A stretch of 64,000 nt of DNA from Bacillus sp. SORGH_AS_0510 (GTDB lineage Bacteria; Bacillota; Bacilli; Bacillales; Cytobacillaceae): the NCBI RefSeq assembly GCF_030818775.1, contig NZ_JAUTAU010000001.1:268001-332000 (forward strand). Reading direction: 5' to 3'. Position numbers and translations under genes: made by a program. Within the stretch, counting starts at the first letter, position 1. Each line of letters begins with the position of its first letter. Of this stretch, positions 55,050-63,728 are shown in pieces. A model generated the notes under the pieces. It was not told the DNA's origin. It did no database searches and saw only the letters and a program-made list of their open reading frames with translations.

Positions 55050-55086
55050 TAAGAGAGAGTGCATTCGCATTCTCTCTTTTTTTGTA
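55050..55086 (+). terminator. Terminator after the repeat protein gene
   Basis: AGAGAGAGTGC pairs with GCATTCTCTCT (one G-U), then a T run. Confidence 0.85.
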
Positions 55087-55105
55087 GGAAATTGTTCTCC
55101 CTTAG

Positions 55106-55162
55106 GTATTTTATCGTGACAAGTGTAAAGACAGTTGATAAAATACAGGTGATTACTATAAT
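55106..55162 (+). promoter_or_regulatory. Promoter with inverted-repeat operator before the MFS gene
   Basis: GTATTTTATC (55106) and its exact complement GATAAAATAC (55137) flank GACAAGTGTAAAGACAG, which resembles what I recall of niacin-repressor (NiaR) sites. TTGATA (55135) and TATAAT (55157), 16 bp apart, form a promoter overlapping the right arm, so binding would repress. Confidence 0.5.
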
Positions 55163-55233
55163 TACATTTTATACCTAAACAAATAGGTTTTAGGGAATAA
55201 TGTAAGTGCAGGTAACCTAATAGGGGGAACAAG

Positions 55234-56439
55234 ATGAAAATACAAAAAGAAATTTCAGAGAGAAAGTTACTTGGCATTGCCGGGCTGGGCTGGATGTTTG
55301 ATGCCATGGATGTGGGGATGCTTTCCTTTATTATTGCTGCTCTAAAAGTGGAATGGGACCTCACTCCAGAACAGATGGGCTGGATCGGCAGTATCAATTC
55401 AATCGGGATGGCTGTCGGTGCACTCATATTTGGTCTAATGGCGGATCGGATCGGCCGAAAAAATGTTTTTATTATTACCTTATTGTTATTTTCAGTAGGC
55501 AGTGGGGCTTCCGCGCTTGCCTCCACGTTAGCCGTCTTTTTAGTGTTTCGTTTCTTAATTGGTGCAGGTTTAGGTGGAGAGCTTCCAGTTGCCTCTACAC
55601 TCGTATCTGAAAGTGTATCAGCAGATAAGCGTGGAAGAATCGTTGTGCTGTTAGAGAGCTTTTGGGCAGGTGGCTGGTTAATTTCTGCCATTATTTCGTA
55701 TTTTGTCATTCCCAAGTATGGCTGGCAAGTCGCTCTATTAATTAGTGCCCTTCCTGCAATCTATGCGCTTTATTTACGAATCGGTCTCCCCGACTCTCCT
55801 CGTTTTGAAGCAGTGAAGAGTAAGGAGAAGCCATCTGTATGGCAAGGCCTGGCAAAGCTTTGGTCGAAAGAACATATCCGCCAAACGACGATGCTTTGGA
55901 TTGTTTGGTTCTGTGTCGTCTTCTCATATTACGGAATGTTCTTATGGCTTCCAAGTGTAATGGTGATGAAAGGATTCAGCTTAATTAAAAGCTTTGAATA
56001 TGTTCTGATTATGACGCTAGCTCAGTTACCAGGTTATTTTACAGCGGCATGGTTTATTGAAAAGTTCGGCCGGAAGTTTGTGTTAGTGGTTTATTTACTA
56101 GGTACGGCTGTGAGTGCCTACTTCTTTGGTACAGCTGAGTCAACGGCTCTCTTAATGACTTCAGGTATTCTCTTATCTTTCTTTAACCTCGGAGCATGGG
56201 GAGGCCTATATGCGTACTCTCCAGAACAATATCCTACCATCATTCGCGGTACGGGAACTGGTATGGCAGCATCATTTGGGCGAATTGGCGGTGTGCTAGG
56301 GCCCTTATTAGTAGGTAACCTTGTTGCACAAAAGGTAGCTATTTCATCCATATTTACAATCTTTTGTATCTCTATTCTTATTGGTGCATTAGCTGTTTTC
56401 GTTTTGGGAAAGGAAACCAAAAGAAAAGAATTAGTATAA
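55234..56439 (+). CDS. MFS transporter, NiaP/YceI-like
   Basis: A 401-residue major facilitator with 12 helices. Signature loops are GLMADRIGRKNVF after helix 2 and RFLIGAGLGGELPVASTLVSE in helix 4. The opening LGIAGLGWMFDAMDVGMLSFIIAAL and overall match recall B. subtilis YceI (NiaP), a niacin importer. The operator-like sequence upstream fits that reading. Other aromatic-acid importers of the same subfamily remain possible. Confidence 0.78.
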   Translation: MKIQKEISERKLLGIAGLGWMFDAMDVGMLSFIIAALKVEWDLTPEQMGWIGSINSIGMAVGALIFGLMADRIGRKNVFIITLLLFSVGSGASALASTLAVFLVFRFLIGAGLGGELPVASTLVSESVSADKRGRIVVLLESFWAGGWLISAIISYFVIPKYGWQVALLISALPAIYALYLRIGLPDSPRFEAVKSKEKPSVWQGLAKLWSKEHIRQTTMLWIVWFCVVFSYYGMFLWLPSVMVMKGFSLIKSFEYVLIMTLAQLPGYFTAAWFIEKFGRKFVLVVYLLGTAVSAYFFGTAESTALLMTSGILLSFFNLGAWGGLYAYSPEQYPTIIRGTGTGMAASFGRIGGVLGPLLVGNLVAQKVAISSIFTIFCISILIGALAVFVLGKETKRKELV

Positions 56440-56449
56440 TAATAAACGG

Positions 56450-56482
56450 AAAGAGATTCCCTTATAGGAATCTCTTTTTTAC
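56450..56482 (+). terminator. Terminator after the MFS gene
   Basis: AAGAGATTCC pairs with GGAATCTCTT, 7-nt loop, then T run. The rest of the gap to 56756 is AT-rich leader of the liv operon. Confidence 0.88.
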
Positions 56483-56676
56483 ATTAGCAGACGAAAGAAT
56501 CATATTTAGACAAAATAATTCATTTGCTGCGTTACTTTTAAATTGAAAGTAAATTTCTATTCACTTTACTGAAATAAAGCCTATAAGTATAGGAAAAGTT
56601 TAATTTTTATTATTTTCTAAATTATTTTAAAATAATGGACTTTTCTACTAGACGAACCCCTAAATATTATGTACAA

Positions 56677-56691
56677 TGTTTTCAGAATATT
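56677..56691. promoter_or_regulatory. Candidate CodY box upstream of the liv operon
   Basis: TGTTTTCAGAATATT matches the CodY consensus AATTTTCWGAAAATT at 12 of 15 positions, 66 bp before the substrate-binding protein gene. CodY represses branched-chain amino acid uptake in Bacillus, so the site makes functional sense. Confidence 0.45.
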
Positions 56692-56756
56692 ATCTTTATT
56701 GCGAAGAGTAAAGTAACTATCTTGGGAAATTTTTTTAAAAAACGGGGGGTAAAGCC

Positions 56757-57932
56757 ATGAGAAAGAAAAAATTAGCTGGTATTTTTATGTCAATGATGGT
56801 AGCAGCAGGCGTGATGGCAGGATGTAACTCTACAACTAGCGGTGATGGTGGTGGAGGAGATACGATTAAAATTGGAGCAAACCTTGAATTGTCTGGTGGG
56901 GTCGCTTCTTACGGCCAATCAGAAAAAGAAGGTATCGACCTTGCTATCGAAGAAATCAACAAAAAAGGTATTGATGGAAAGAAACTAAAGCTTGTTACGT
57001 TTGACAATAAGTCAGAGGCATCTGAAGCAACAAGTGGTGCGCTTAAATTAGCTACTCAAGACAAAGTGGCTGCAATTATTGGTGCAGCAACAAGTACAAA
57101 TACGCTTGCACAAGTACAAATTGCTCAAGATAATAAGATCCCATTAATTACACCAACTGGTACAAATCCTACAATCACAAATAAAGATGGAAAAGTAAGT
57201 GACTTTGTTTTCCGTACATGCTTTATCGACCCATTCCAAGGTACGGTTGCGGCGAACTTTGCAGCGAAAGAATTAAAGGTAAAGACAGCGGCGATCCTTA
57301 TTGACAGTTCTAGTGACTATGCAAAAGGACTTGCAGATTCGTTCAAAAAAGCATTTAAGAAAAATGGCGGAAAAATCGTTTCTGAAGAAGCATACGTGGC
57401 AAAGGATACAGATTTCCACGCTACTTTAACAAATATCAAGGCAGCAAATCCGGAATATGTATTCATTCCTGGATACTATGAAGAAGTAGGTCTAATCATT
57501 AAGCAAGCTCGTGAAATTGGTCTAAATGTACCATTAATGGGTGGCGACGGCTGGGATTCACCTACTCTAGTAAAAATTGCTGGCGGCGCGGAACCATTAA
57601 AGAACACATTTATTACTAACCACTATTCATCAGGTGATAGTGATAAGAAAGTACAAGACTTTGTTAATGCCTTCAAAGCAAAATATGATGGCAAATCACC
57701 AGATGCGTTCAATGCTTTAGGTTATGACACAGTGTACTTTATTGCTGATGCAATTAAGCGTGCAGGAAGCAGCGATTCGAAGAAACTTCAGAAGGCCTTG
57801 GCTGAAACAGATGGACTTGAGCTTGTTTCAGGAAAAATGAAGCTTGATAAAAATCACGATCCAATCAAGGCAGCTGTTATCCTTGAGTATGTAAACGGCG
57901 AACAACAATTTAAAGTGAAAGTAAATCCTTAA
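56757..57932 (+). CDS. livK: Branched-chain amino acid ABC substrate-binding lipoprotein
   Basis: A 391-residue lipoprotein: signal peptide with lipobox VMAGC (Cys near residue 23), then a type I periplasmic-binding fold (IKIGANLELSGGVASYGQSEKEGIDLAIEEIN). It captures leucine, isoleucine or valine (or a related substrate) outside the membrane. First gene of a livK-H-M-G-F operon; RBS GGGGGG is 6-8 nt upstream. The gap to livH holds an R2 copy and a stem-loop. Confidence 0.9.
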   Translation: MRKKKLAGIFMSMMVAAGVMAGCNSTTSGDGGGGDTIKIGANLELSGGVASYGQSEKEGIDLAIEEINKKGIDGKKLKLVTFDNKSEASEATSGALKLATQDKVAAIIGAATSTNTLAQVQIAQDNKIPLITPTGTNPTITNKDGKVSDFVFRTCFIDPFQGTVAANFAAKELKVKTAAILIDSSSDYAKGLADSFKKAFKKNGGKIVSEEAYVAKDTDFHATLTNIKAANPEYVFIPGYYEEVGLIIKQAREIGLNVPLMGGDGWDSPTLVKIAGGAEPLKNTFITNHYSSGDSDKKVQDFVNAFKAKYDGKSPDAFNALGYDTVYFIADAIKRAGSSDSKKLQKALAETDGLELVSGKMKLDKNHDPIKAAVILEYVNGEQQFKVKVNP

Positions 57933-57935
57933 ATT

Positions 57936-58060
57936 AGAAAAGCGGAAGTGCCTTGTTCAGTCCCGACAGGCAAATGTTCTTCAGCGAGAAAAGTCCGCCT
58001 TTTGACTTTTATTGCCGAAGGTTATTTGACCCGAGGGGCTAGGCGCTGAAGCTAGACAAG
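57936..58060 (-). repeat. Dispersed repeat family R2, copy e (inverted)
   Basis: A 125-bp copy in reverse orientation (AGAAAAGCGGAAGTGCC at the left, GGGGCTAGGCGCTGAAGC at the right). It lies inside the liv operon, between the binding-protein and permease genes. Confidence 0.8.
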
Positions 58061-58120
58061 TTAATAACAGAGCAACATGATAAGGGATACTGGTTCAATA
58101 AATTTTATAATGGGCAAATG

Positions 58121-58147
58121 AATAGGGAGAATGGATGTCTCCCTATT
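58121..58147 (+). promoter_or_regulatory. Stem-loop between livK and livH
   Basis: AATAGGGAGA and TCTCCCTATT form a 10-bp stem with a 7-nt loop. There is no long T run, so it is more likely an mRNA stabiliser or partial terminator that lowers permease expression relative to the binding protein. Confidence 0.55.
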
Positions 58148-58193
58148 CCCATTTTAGAGACAAGTTGAAGTCCTTTTAAGGGAGTGTTTGGAC

Positions 58194-59075
58194 ATGGAAC
58201 AGTTTATACAACAATTAGTCAACGGAATATCCCTGGGGAGTATATATGCGTTAATTGCCCTAGGCTACACGATGGTATACGGTATCGTCAAACTGATTAA
58301 TTTTGCCCATGGGGATGTCTTCATGGTCGGTGCATTTATAGGCTTTTATTCTATTACTATTTTAGATTTAGGATTTTTCCCTGCTTTAGTTATTTCCATG
58401 GCAGCTTGTGCTATCTTCGGGGTACTAATTGAACGGATTGCGTACAAGCCATTGCGGAATGCGACAAGAATAGCAGCTCTCATTACAGCCATTGGGGTGT
58501 CCTTGTTTATTGAATATGGAACGATTTATGCTCGTGGTGCACAGCCAGAAGCGTATCCAAGTAATTTGGTCCCAATCAAGAGCTTAGATGTGTTTGGGGT
58601 AAAAATTAGTGGACAATCCATCCTTATTCTAGGAACATCCTTAGTTTTAATGATTCTTCTGCAATTCATTGTTCATAAAACGAAAATTGGAAAAGCGATG
58701 CGTGCCGTTTCTCATGATATGGATGCAGCAAGATTGATGGGGATTAACGTAAATAACACTATTTCTGCTACCTTCGCTATCGGTTCTGCTCTAGCAGGTG
58801 CAGCTGGGGTTATTTTTGGAATGTATTATACGAAGATTGAACCGCTGATGGGGATTATCCCAGGGCTGAAAGCTTTCGTTGCTGCTGTTTTGGGCGGAAT
58901 CGGAATTATTCCAGGAGCGATGGCAGGCGGATTAGTTTTAGGTACAATTGAAGCGTTTGTTAGTGCGGCAGGCTATTCTTTATGGCGTGATGGAGTTGCA
59001 TTCATTGTCCTCATCTTAATTTTAATCTTCAAACCAGCAGGCTTATTTGGTAAAAATGTCAGGGAAAAGGTATAG
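58194..59075 (+). CDS. livH: Branched-chain amino acid ABC permease LivH
   Basis: A 293-residue membrane protein of about eight helices; opening VNGISLGSIYALIALGYTMVYGIVKLINFAHGD is diagnostic of LivH, as is AVLGGIGIIPGAMAGGL near the end. ATG 58194 with AAGGGAG 9 nt upstream is chosen over the TTG at 58188. It pairs with LivM to form the channel. Confidence 0.93.
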   Translation: MEQFIQQLVNGISLGSIYALIALGYTMVYGIVKLINFAHGDVFMVGAFIGFYSITILDLGFFPALVISMAACAIFGVLIERIAYKPLRNATRIAALITAIGVSLFIEYGTIYARGAQPEAYPSNLVPIKSLDVFGVKISGQSILILGTSLVLMILLQFIVHKTKIGKAMRAVSHDMDAARLMGINVNNTISATFAIGSALAGAAGVIFGMYYTKIEPLMGIIPGLKAFVAAVLGGIGIIPGAMAGGLVLGTIEAFVSAAGYSLWRDGVAFIVLILILIFKPAGLFGKNVREKV

Positions 59076-59090
59076 GGGGAGGCTTCTACG

Positions 59091-60065
59091 ATGACTATTT
59101 TTAAACAGGCAAAGTTTTTTTGGACTTCAATCGTTTTAGCCGTTGTTTTTGCAGTCGTGATGCAATTTTTTATTACAGGCGGAACACTCAATCAATTTTA
59201 TGTAAATACACTGTTTTTTATGGGAATTAACATTATTTTAGCGGTCAGCCTTCACTTAATTATTGGGATTACTGGCCAGTTTTCCATTGGACATGCTGGG
59301 TTTCTCGCAGTGGGTGCCTATGCGTCTGCAATTATGACCATGAAATTAAGCATGCCGTTTCCAGTAGCATTAATAACAGGTGGATTAGCGGCAGCGGTAG
59401 CAGGTCTAATTATTGGGATCCCTACCCTCCGTTTAAGAGGAGATTATTTAGCCATTGCTACTCTTGGTTTTGGGGAAATTGTAAGAATTGTCTTTTTAAA
59501 TATTGATTATGTAGGCGGCGCCAGCGGGATGACTGTATCCCATTTAACCACATGGCCGTGGTTGATTGGATGTGTATTACTAACGATTATTGTGATTGCA
59601 AACTTCACCAACTCTACACATGGAAGAGCTTGTATCTCCATCCGAGAGAATGAGATTGCAGCTGATGCTATGGGAATCAATACGACTTATTATAAAGTCG
59701 CAGCCTTTGCGCTTGGTGCCTTTTTCGCAGGGATTGCGGGTGCATTATTTGCCCACAACTTCTACATTATCCAGCCAACTAACTTCGGATTCTTAAAGTC
59801 ATTTGATATTTTAATTTTTGTCGTATTGGGTGGGTTGGGCAGTATGTCTGGTGCCGTTATCGCCACTGTCCTGTTGACCATCATCTCTACCTATCTTCAA
59901 AACTATCCAGAGGTACGGATGGTTATCTATAGCTTAGTCTTAATCGTAATGATGCTTTACCGTCCACAAGGTTTGATGGGTACAAAAGAAATTACATCAC
60001 TATTTAAAACGGGTAAGTCCGCTAAAGGAGGAGTACAGCATGGCAGCAAAAACACAGTTGCTTAA
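59091..60065 (+). CDS. livM: Branched-chain amino acid ABC permease LivM
   Basis: A 324-residue permease with about nine helices; diagnostic segments are GITGQFSIGHAGFLAVGAYASA, GDYLAIATLGFGEIVRIV and VLGGLGSMSGAVIATV. Starts 15 nt after livH. Its last 26 nt overlap livG in another frame, showing translational coupling. Confidence 0.93.
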   Translation: MTIFKQAKFFWTSIVLAVVFAVVMQFFITGGTLNQFYVNTLFFMGINIILAVSLHLIIGITGQFSIGHAGFLAVGAYASAIMTMKLSMPFPVALITGGLAAAVAGLIIGIPTLRLRGDYLAIATLGFGEIVRIVFLNIDYVGGASGMTVSHLTTWPWLIGCVLLTIIVIANFTNSTHGRACISIRENEIAADAMGINTTYYKVAAFALGAFFAGIAGALFAHNFYIIQPTNFGFLKSFDILIFVVLGGLGSMSGAVIATVLLTIISTYLQNYPEVRMVIYSLVLIVMMLYRPQGLMGTKEITSLFKTGKSAKGGVQHGSKNTVA

Positions 60066-60819
60066 GGTTGAAAATGCAGGAATCCGATTTGGCGGGTTGA
60101 AAGCAGTGTCTGATGTAAACCTGGAATTAAAGCAGGGTGAACTTGTCGGTTTAATTGGACCAAACGGTGCCGGAAAAACAACCTTCTTTAACCTTCTGAC
60201 AGGTGTGTATGTTCCCACTGAGGGAAGCATTTCATTAGAGGGAGAAAAACTGAATGGCCTGGCTCCTTATCGGATTACAAAAAAGGGAATCAGCCGGACC
60301 TTCCAAAATATCCGTTTGTTTAGTGAATTATCCGTACTGGATAACGTAAAGGTTGCCTATCATACTTTGTCTAAGCATTCCATTGTTAGCTCGATTCTTC
60401 GCCTCCCTTCCCACTTTTCCGGCGAGAAGGAGATGGAAGAAAAGGCGATTGAATTCTTAAAAATCTTTAAGCTTGACGATGTCTTGCATGAGAAAGCAAA
60501 GAACTTACCATATGGCCAGCAGCGCCGTCTTGAGATTGCGAGAGCCTTGGCTGCAAATCCAAAGCTATTGCTCTTGGATGAACCGGCAGCTGGTATGAAC
60601 CCGCAGGAAACGGAAGAGTTGATGAATTTAATCGCTCTTATTCGCGAGAAATTTTCATTAACCATTCTATTAATTGAACATGACATGCTTCTTGTTATGG
60701 GAGTTTGTGAGCGCATCTATGTTCTTGACCATGGTCAATTGATTGCTGAGGGAACACCAGAACAGATCAGAAATAATCCAAAAGTCATCGAAGCGTATCT
60801 TGGCGAGGAGGTCTCTTAA
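60040..60819 (+). CDS. livG: Branched-chain amino acid ABC ATPase LivG
   Basis: A 259-residue ATPase: Walker A GPNGAGKTTFFNLL, signature LPYGQQRRLEIARAL, Walker B LLLLDEPAAGMNP and H-loop EHD. KKGISRTFQNIRLF is characteristic of LivG. AAAGGAGG is 6-8 nt upstream within livM. It works with LivF. Confidence 0.94.
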   Translation: MAAKTQLLKVENAGIRFGGLKAVSDVNLELKQGELVGLIGPNGAGKTTFFNLLTGVYVPTEGSISLEGEKLNGLAPYRITKKGISRTFQNIRLFSELSVLDNVKVAYHTLSKHSIVSSILRLPSHFSGEKEMEEKAIEFLKIFKLDDVLHEKAKNLPYGQQRRLEIARALAANPKLLLLDEPAAGMNPQETEELMNLIALIREKFSLTILLIEHDMLLVMGVCERIYVLDHGQLIAEGTPEQIRNNPKVIEAYLGEEVS

Positions 60820-60820
60820 T

Positions 60821-61528
60821 ATGCTAAAAATAAAGGATATGAATGTCTATTACGGAAATATTCATGCATTGAAGGGAGTTTCCCTCGAAATCAATCAGGG
60901 AGAAATTGTGACACTGATTGGAGCAAATGGTGCCGGTAAAAGTACGCTGTTAAAGTCGATCTCTGGCCTCTTGAAGCCAAAAAGTGGAGAAATTGTCTTT
61001 GAGAATGAGCATGTGGCTGGGAAGGTTGCCCAATCTATCGTAAAAAGAGGCATTTCTCAGGTTCCTGAAGGCCGTCGAGTCTTTCAAAATATGTCTGTTG
61101 AGGAAAATTTAGAGTTAGGTGCGTATTTACGCAAAGACAAAAAAGGAATTCGTGAGGATTTTGAAAAAGTCTATCAGCTTTTCCCGCGATTAGAAGAGCG
61201 CCGCAAGCAACTCTCAGGTACGCTTTCAGGTGGTGAGCAGCAAATGCTTGCGATGGGTCGTGCCCTTATGGCTAGACCGCGCCTATTGTTACTAGATGAG
61301 CCATCCATGGGTCTGGCCCCATTGCTGGTAAAAACCATCTTTAAAATTATTGAGGAAATCAATCAACAAGGCACGACTATATTATTAGTCGAGCAAAATG
61401 CGAATATGGCCTTATCGATTGCCGATCGTGCTTATGTCATCGAGACAGGAAAAATTGTCGCTTCAGGTTCGGCGGAAGAGCTGGGGCAAAGCGATCAAAT
61501 AAGAGCGGCCTACTTGGGTGGGCATTAA
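60821..61528 (+). CDS. livF: Branched-chain amino acid ABC ATPase LivF
   Basis: A 235-residue ATPase starting 1 nt after livG (ATG 60821, MLKIKDMNVYYGNIHALKG) with GAGGAGG about 8 nt upstream. Walker A GANGAGKSTL, SQVPEGRRVFQNMSVEENL and signature TLSGGEQQMLAMGRAL are typical LivF. The open frame upstream to 60743 overlaps livG and is not used. Last gene of the operon. Confidence 0.94.
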   Translation: MLKIKDMNVYYGNIHALKGVSLEINQGEIVTLIGANGAGKSTLLKSISGLLKPKSGEIVFENEHVAGKVAQSIVKRGISQVPEGRRVFQNMSVEENLELGAYLRKDKKGIREDFEKVYQLFPRLEERRKQLSGTLSGGEQQMLAMGRALMARPRLLLLDEPSMGLAPLLVKTIFKIIEEINQQGTTILLVEQNANMALSIADRAYVIETGKIVASGSAEELGQSDQIRAAYLGGH

Positions 61529-61530
61529 AT

Positions 61531-61668
61531 AAGAAAAGCGCAAGCGCCTTGTTCAGCCCCGACAGGCAAATGTTCTTCGGCAAGAAAAGTCGTTCTTTGA
61601 CTTTTATTGCCGAAGGTTATTTGACCCGAGGGGCTAGACGCTGGAGCTGGACAATTCTCGAAGTCGAA
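61531..61668 (-). repeat. Dispersed repeat family R2, copy f (inverted)
   Basis: A 138-bp reverse copy directly after livF, from AAGAAAAGCGCAAGCGCC to AATTCTCGAAGTCGAA. Confidence 0.8.
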
Positions 61669-61688
61669 GAATATGTTTTCTTATCATT

Positions 61689-61713
61689 TAAAAGGGGCTG
61701 TAATCCCTTTTTT
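61689..61713. terminator. Terminator between livF and the radical-SAM gene
   Basis: AAAAGGG and CCCTTTT flank a GCTGTAAT-type loop, then more T. It is short, but lies at the convergence of two genes. Confidence 0.65.
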
Positions 61714-61716
61714 TCG

Positions 61717-63525
61717 TTATATCTTTATTTTTTGACGATCTGTTTCAAGTTTAAATTGGAACCGTTGTTTTGGGCTTACTTTTGCTCGAATTATGTTCGA
61801 ATAATCCTGATAAAGCTGTTCTATTCCCACTAAAGCAAGGGAAAAGAAATTAGCATAATTCTTTTGAACCTCCCACTTTAACTCATTCTTTCCGCAAATA
61901 CTGTACTTATTTAACTCTTCAATTTCCTTTTGAATCTTCACTAATTCCCTAGTTTGCTCCTCCTCAGGAAGCGACAAAACCTGGTCGATTTTTTCAATAT
62001 AGGCTTTTGATTTATCGATCTTCTCCTTTATTTCTTGATATCCCTCCTGATCAATGAGTTGGTAGTATAATTTGAACTCGTTTAATTTCTTAGCAGATTC
62101 ATAGGTCGCATTCACAATATCATCTCGTGTCAAATCTTTAGTTTCATAGCTGAGCATATGCTTCCAGGAAGGTTGTGTGATCGCTTTGCGGTGGTCTTCA
62201 AGGGTATGACAGAGTTTTTTATAGCCATGGATTTCCGGATGTTCAAAAGCTGGACTTGCCGGGTCTAAGAACGGTGCCAAAGGTGCGACAAAGTAATAGA
62301 CTCTGGGGTCCTTCTGGCAGGCCAGATGAATTTCCTCACAAAAATCAATATTTTCGAGGGCACTTTGATAGGTCTGTCCAGGTATCCCCACCATGAAGAA
62401 TAAATCGATTTTTTGACAGCCATTTTTAAGAGCATAGTTAAGAGTGTCGATGACCTTTTCGTTGGTACAGCTGAACTTTCCATTATACCTTCTTATTTGT
62501 TCATCATGCGTCTCCAGCGTGATTTCAATGCTATACTTTGGTACACTCTCATTGATTTGCTTGAAAAATTCCTCATCCGCATACTGAAACAATTCAAACA
62601 CGATTTCATTTTTAAGCCTAAGTTTTTTAAGACGGTTAAAGAATTCATTTACATAGTCACTGCCGCCTTGTCTTAGGTCGTGAAGAATGAAAATGGGAGC
62701 GCGGCTAAACCTTGAGATAAACTGAATATCTTCAATTAGCTTTTTCGGCGACCGTAGCGCAAGGGCATTGCGGTTACAGTTTTGATCATACGCTTCCCGT
62801 GAGCCTCCGCAGATCAAGCAGTTTTGCGTGCAGCCTCTGGCCGTTAAAAGAGCGGTATTTGGGTATTGCAGCCAGCCGTTGTATGGTAGCGGGTCTAGGA
62901 AATTCCTATACTTGAACACAGAGCGGATCGTGTAGCGGTAGCCAGGAACGTCGATATCATCTAAATCCTTTGGTACATATGTGAGTGGATTGAAGCCGTA
63001 CTTGCTTCCCTTTTTCCAGGTTAAGTTTGGAATGTCCGCAAAGTGGGTGTTGCCTGCCTCGACTTTGTTCATTAGGAGAAGCATAAGCTTTTCGGTCGAA
63101 TCGCCGCGCATGACAAAGTCGATGAACGGGTATTCAATTAAATCTTTATGATAATAGGTGGCAGATAGTCCTCCAAAAATGATGGGTGTTTGGGGGTGAA
63201 GGGTCTTTACAATTTTGGCAAGCTCGATACTGCCATGTGCATGTGGGAGCCAATGAAGGTCGATTCCAAATGCTTTGGTTTGGATGTTTCTTAGTTTGGC
63301 TTCGACATCAAAATGTTCATTCATCAGCATTCGATTGGCGATGTTAATAATTTTTACCCTTAGTCCGTATCTTTCTAGGTAATCCGCAATACTTGTCAGC
63401 CCGACTGGGTACATTTCAAATACAGGCGATGACGGAACAACATCGCTGATGGGACCTGCTAGCAAAGGATTTTTTCTAAAATCGTAAACACTTGGTGCGT
63501 GCAAGAGAACTAAATCGTATTTCAT
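61717..63525 (-). CDS. B12-binding-domain radical SAM protein
   Basis: A 602-residue protein. The N-terminal region (about 1-175) has the cobalamin-binding-like fold of this class (PVGLTSIADYLERYGLRVKIIN, IIFGGLSATYYH). The radical-SAM cluster motif is ARGCTQNCLICGG (Cx3Cx2C, around residue 230), followed by IEITLETHDEQIRRYNGK and FFMVGIPGQT. The C-terminus is a helical, Glu/Lys-rich coiled coil. I recall an uncharacterised family of this layout (TIGR04190 type). Substrate unknown; it is transcribed divergently from the deacylase gene. Confidence 0.85.
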   Translation of the reverse strand: MKYDLVLLHAPSVYDFRKNPLLAGPISDVVPSSPVFEMYPVGLTSIADYLERYGLRVKIINIANRMLMNEHFDVEAKLRNIQTKAFGIDLHWLPHAHGSIELAKIVKTLHPQTPIIFGGLSATYYHKDLIEYPFIDFVMRGDSTEKLMLLLMNKVEAGNTHFADIPNLTWKKGSKYGFNPLTYVPKDLDDIDVPGYRYTIRSVFKYRNFLDPLPYNGWLQYPNTALLTARGCTQNCLICGGSREAYDQNCNRNALALRSPKKLIEDIQFISRFSRAPIFILHDLRQGGSDYVNEFFNRLKKLRLKNEIVFELFQYADEEFFKQINESVPKYSIEITLETHDEQIRRYNGKFSCTNEKVIDTLNYALKNGCQKIDLFFMVGIPGQTYQSALENIDFCEEIHLACQKDPRVYYFVAPLAPFLDPASPAFEHPEIHGYKKLCHTLEDHRKAITQPSWKHMLSYETKDLTRDDIVNATYESAKKLNEFKLYYQLIDQEGYQEIKEKIDKSKAYIEKIDQVLSLPEEEQTRELVKIQKEIEELNKYSICGKNELKWEVQKNYANFFSLALVGIEQLYQDYSNIIRAKVSPKQRFQFKLETDRQKIKI

Positions 63526-63728
63526 GACTCCACCTCTTGAAATGTGAATATATTCACAAATTTAAATAAATTATGCTTCCATAATTTAAGTTTACTATAG
63601 TCATAGAAGGATAAAGTGACAAACGAGTGACAATATTTAGGTGATTTTGTGTATAAAGTATGGTTGTCATTCAGGGCATGGTCTATTAGACTAACTGTAA
63701 TTGACAATATTTTTCAAGGAGAATGACG

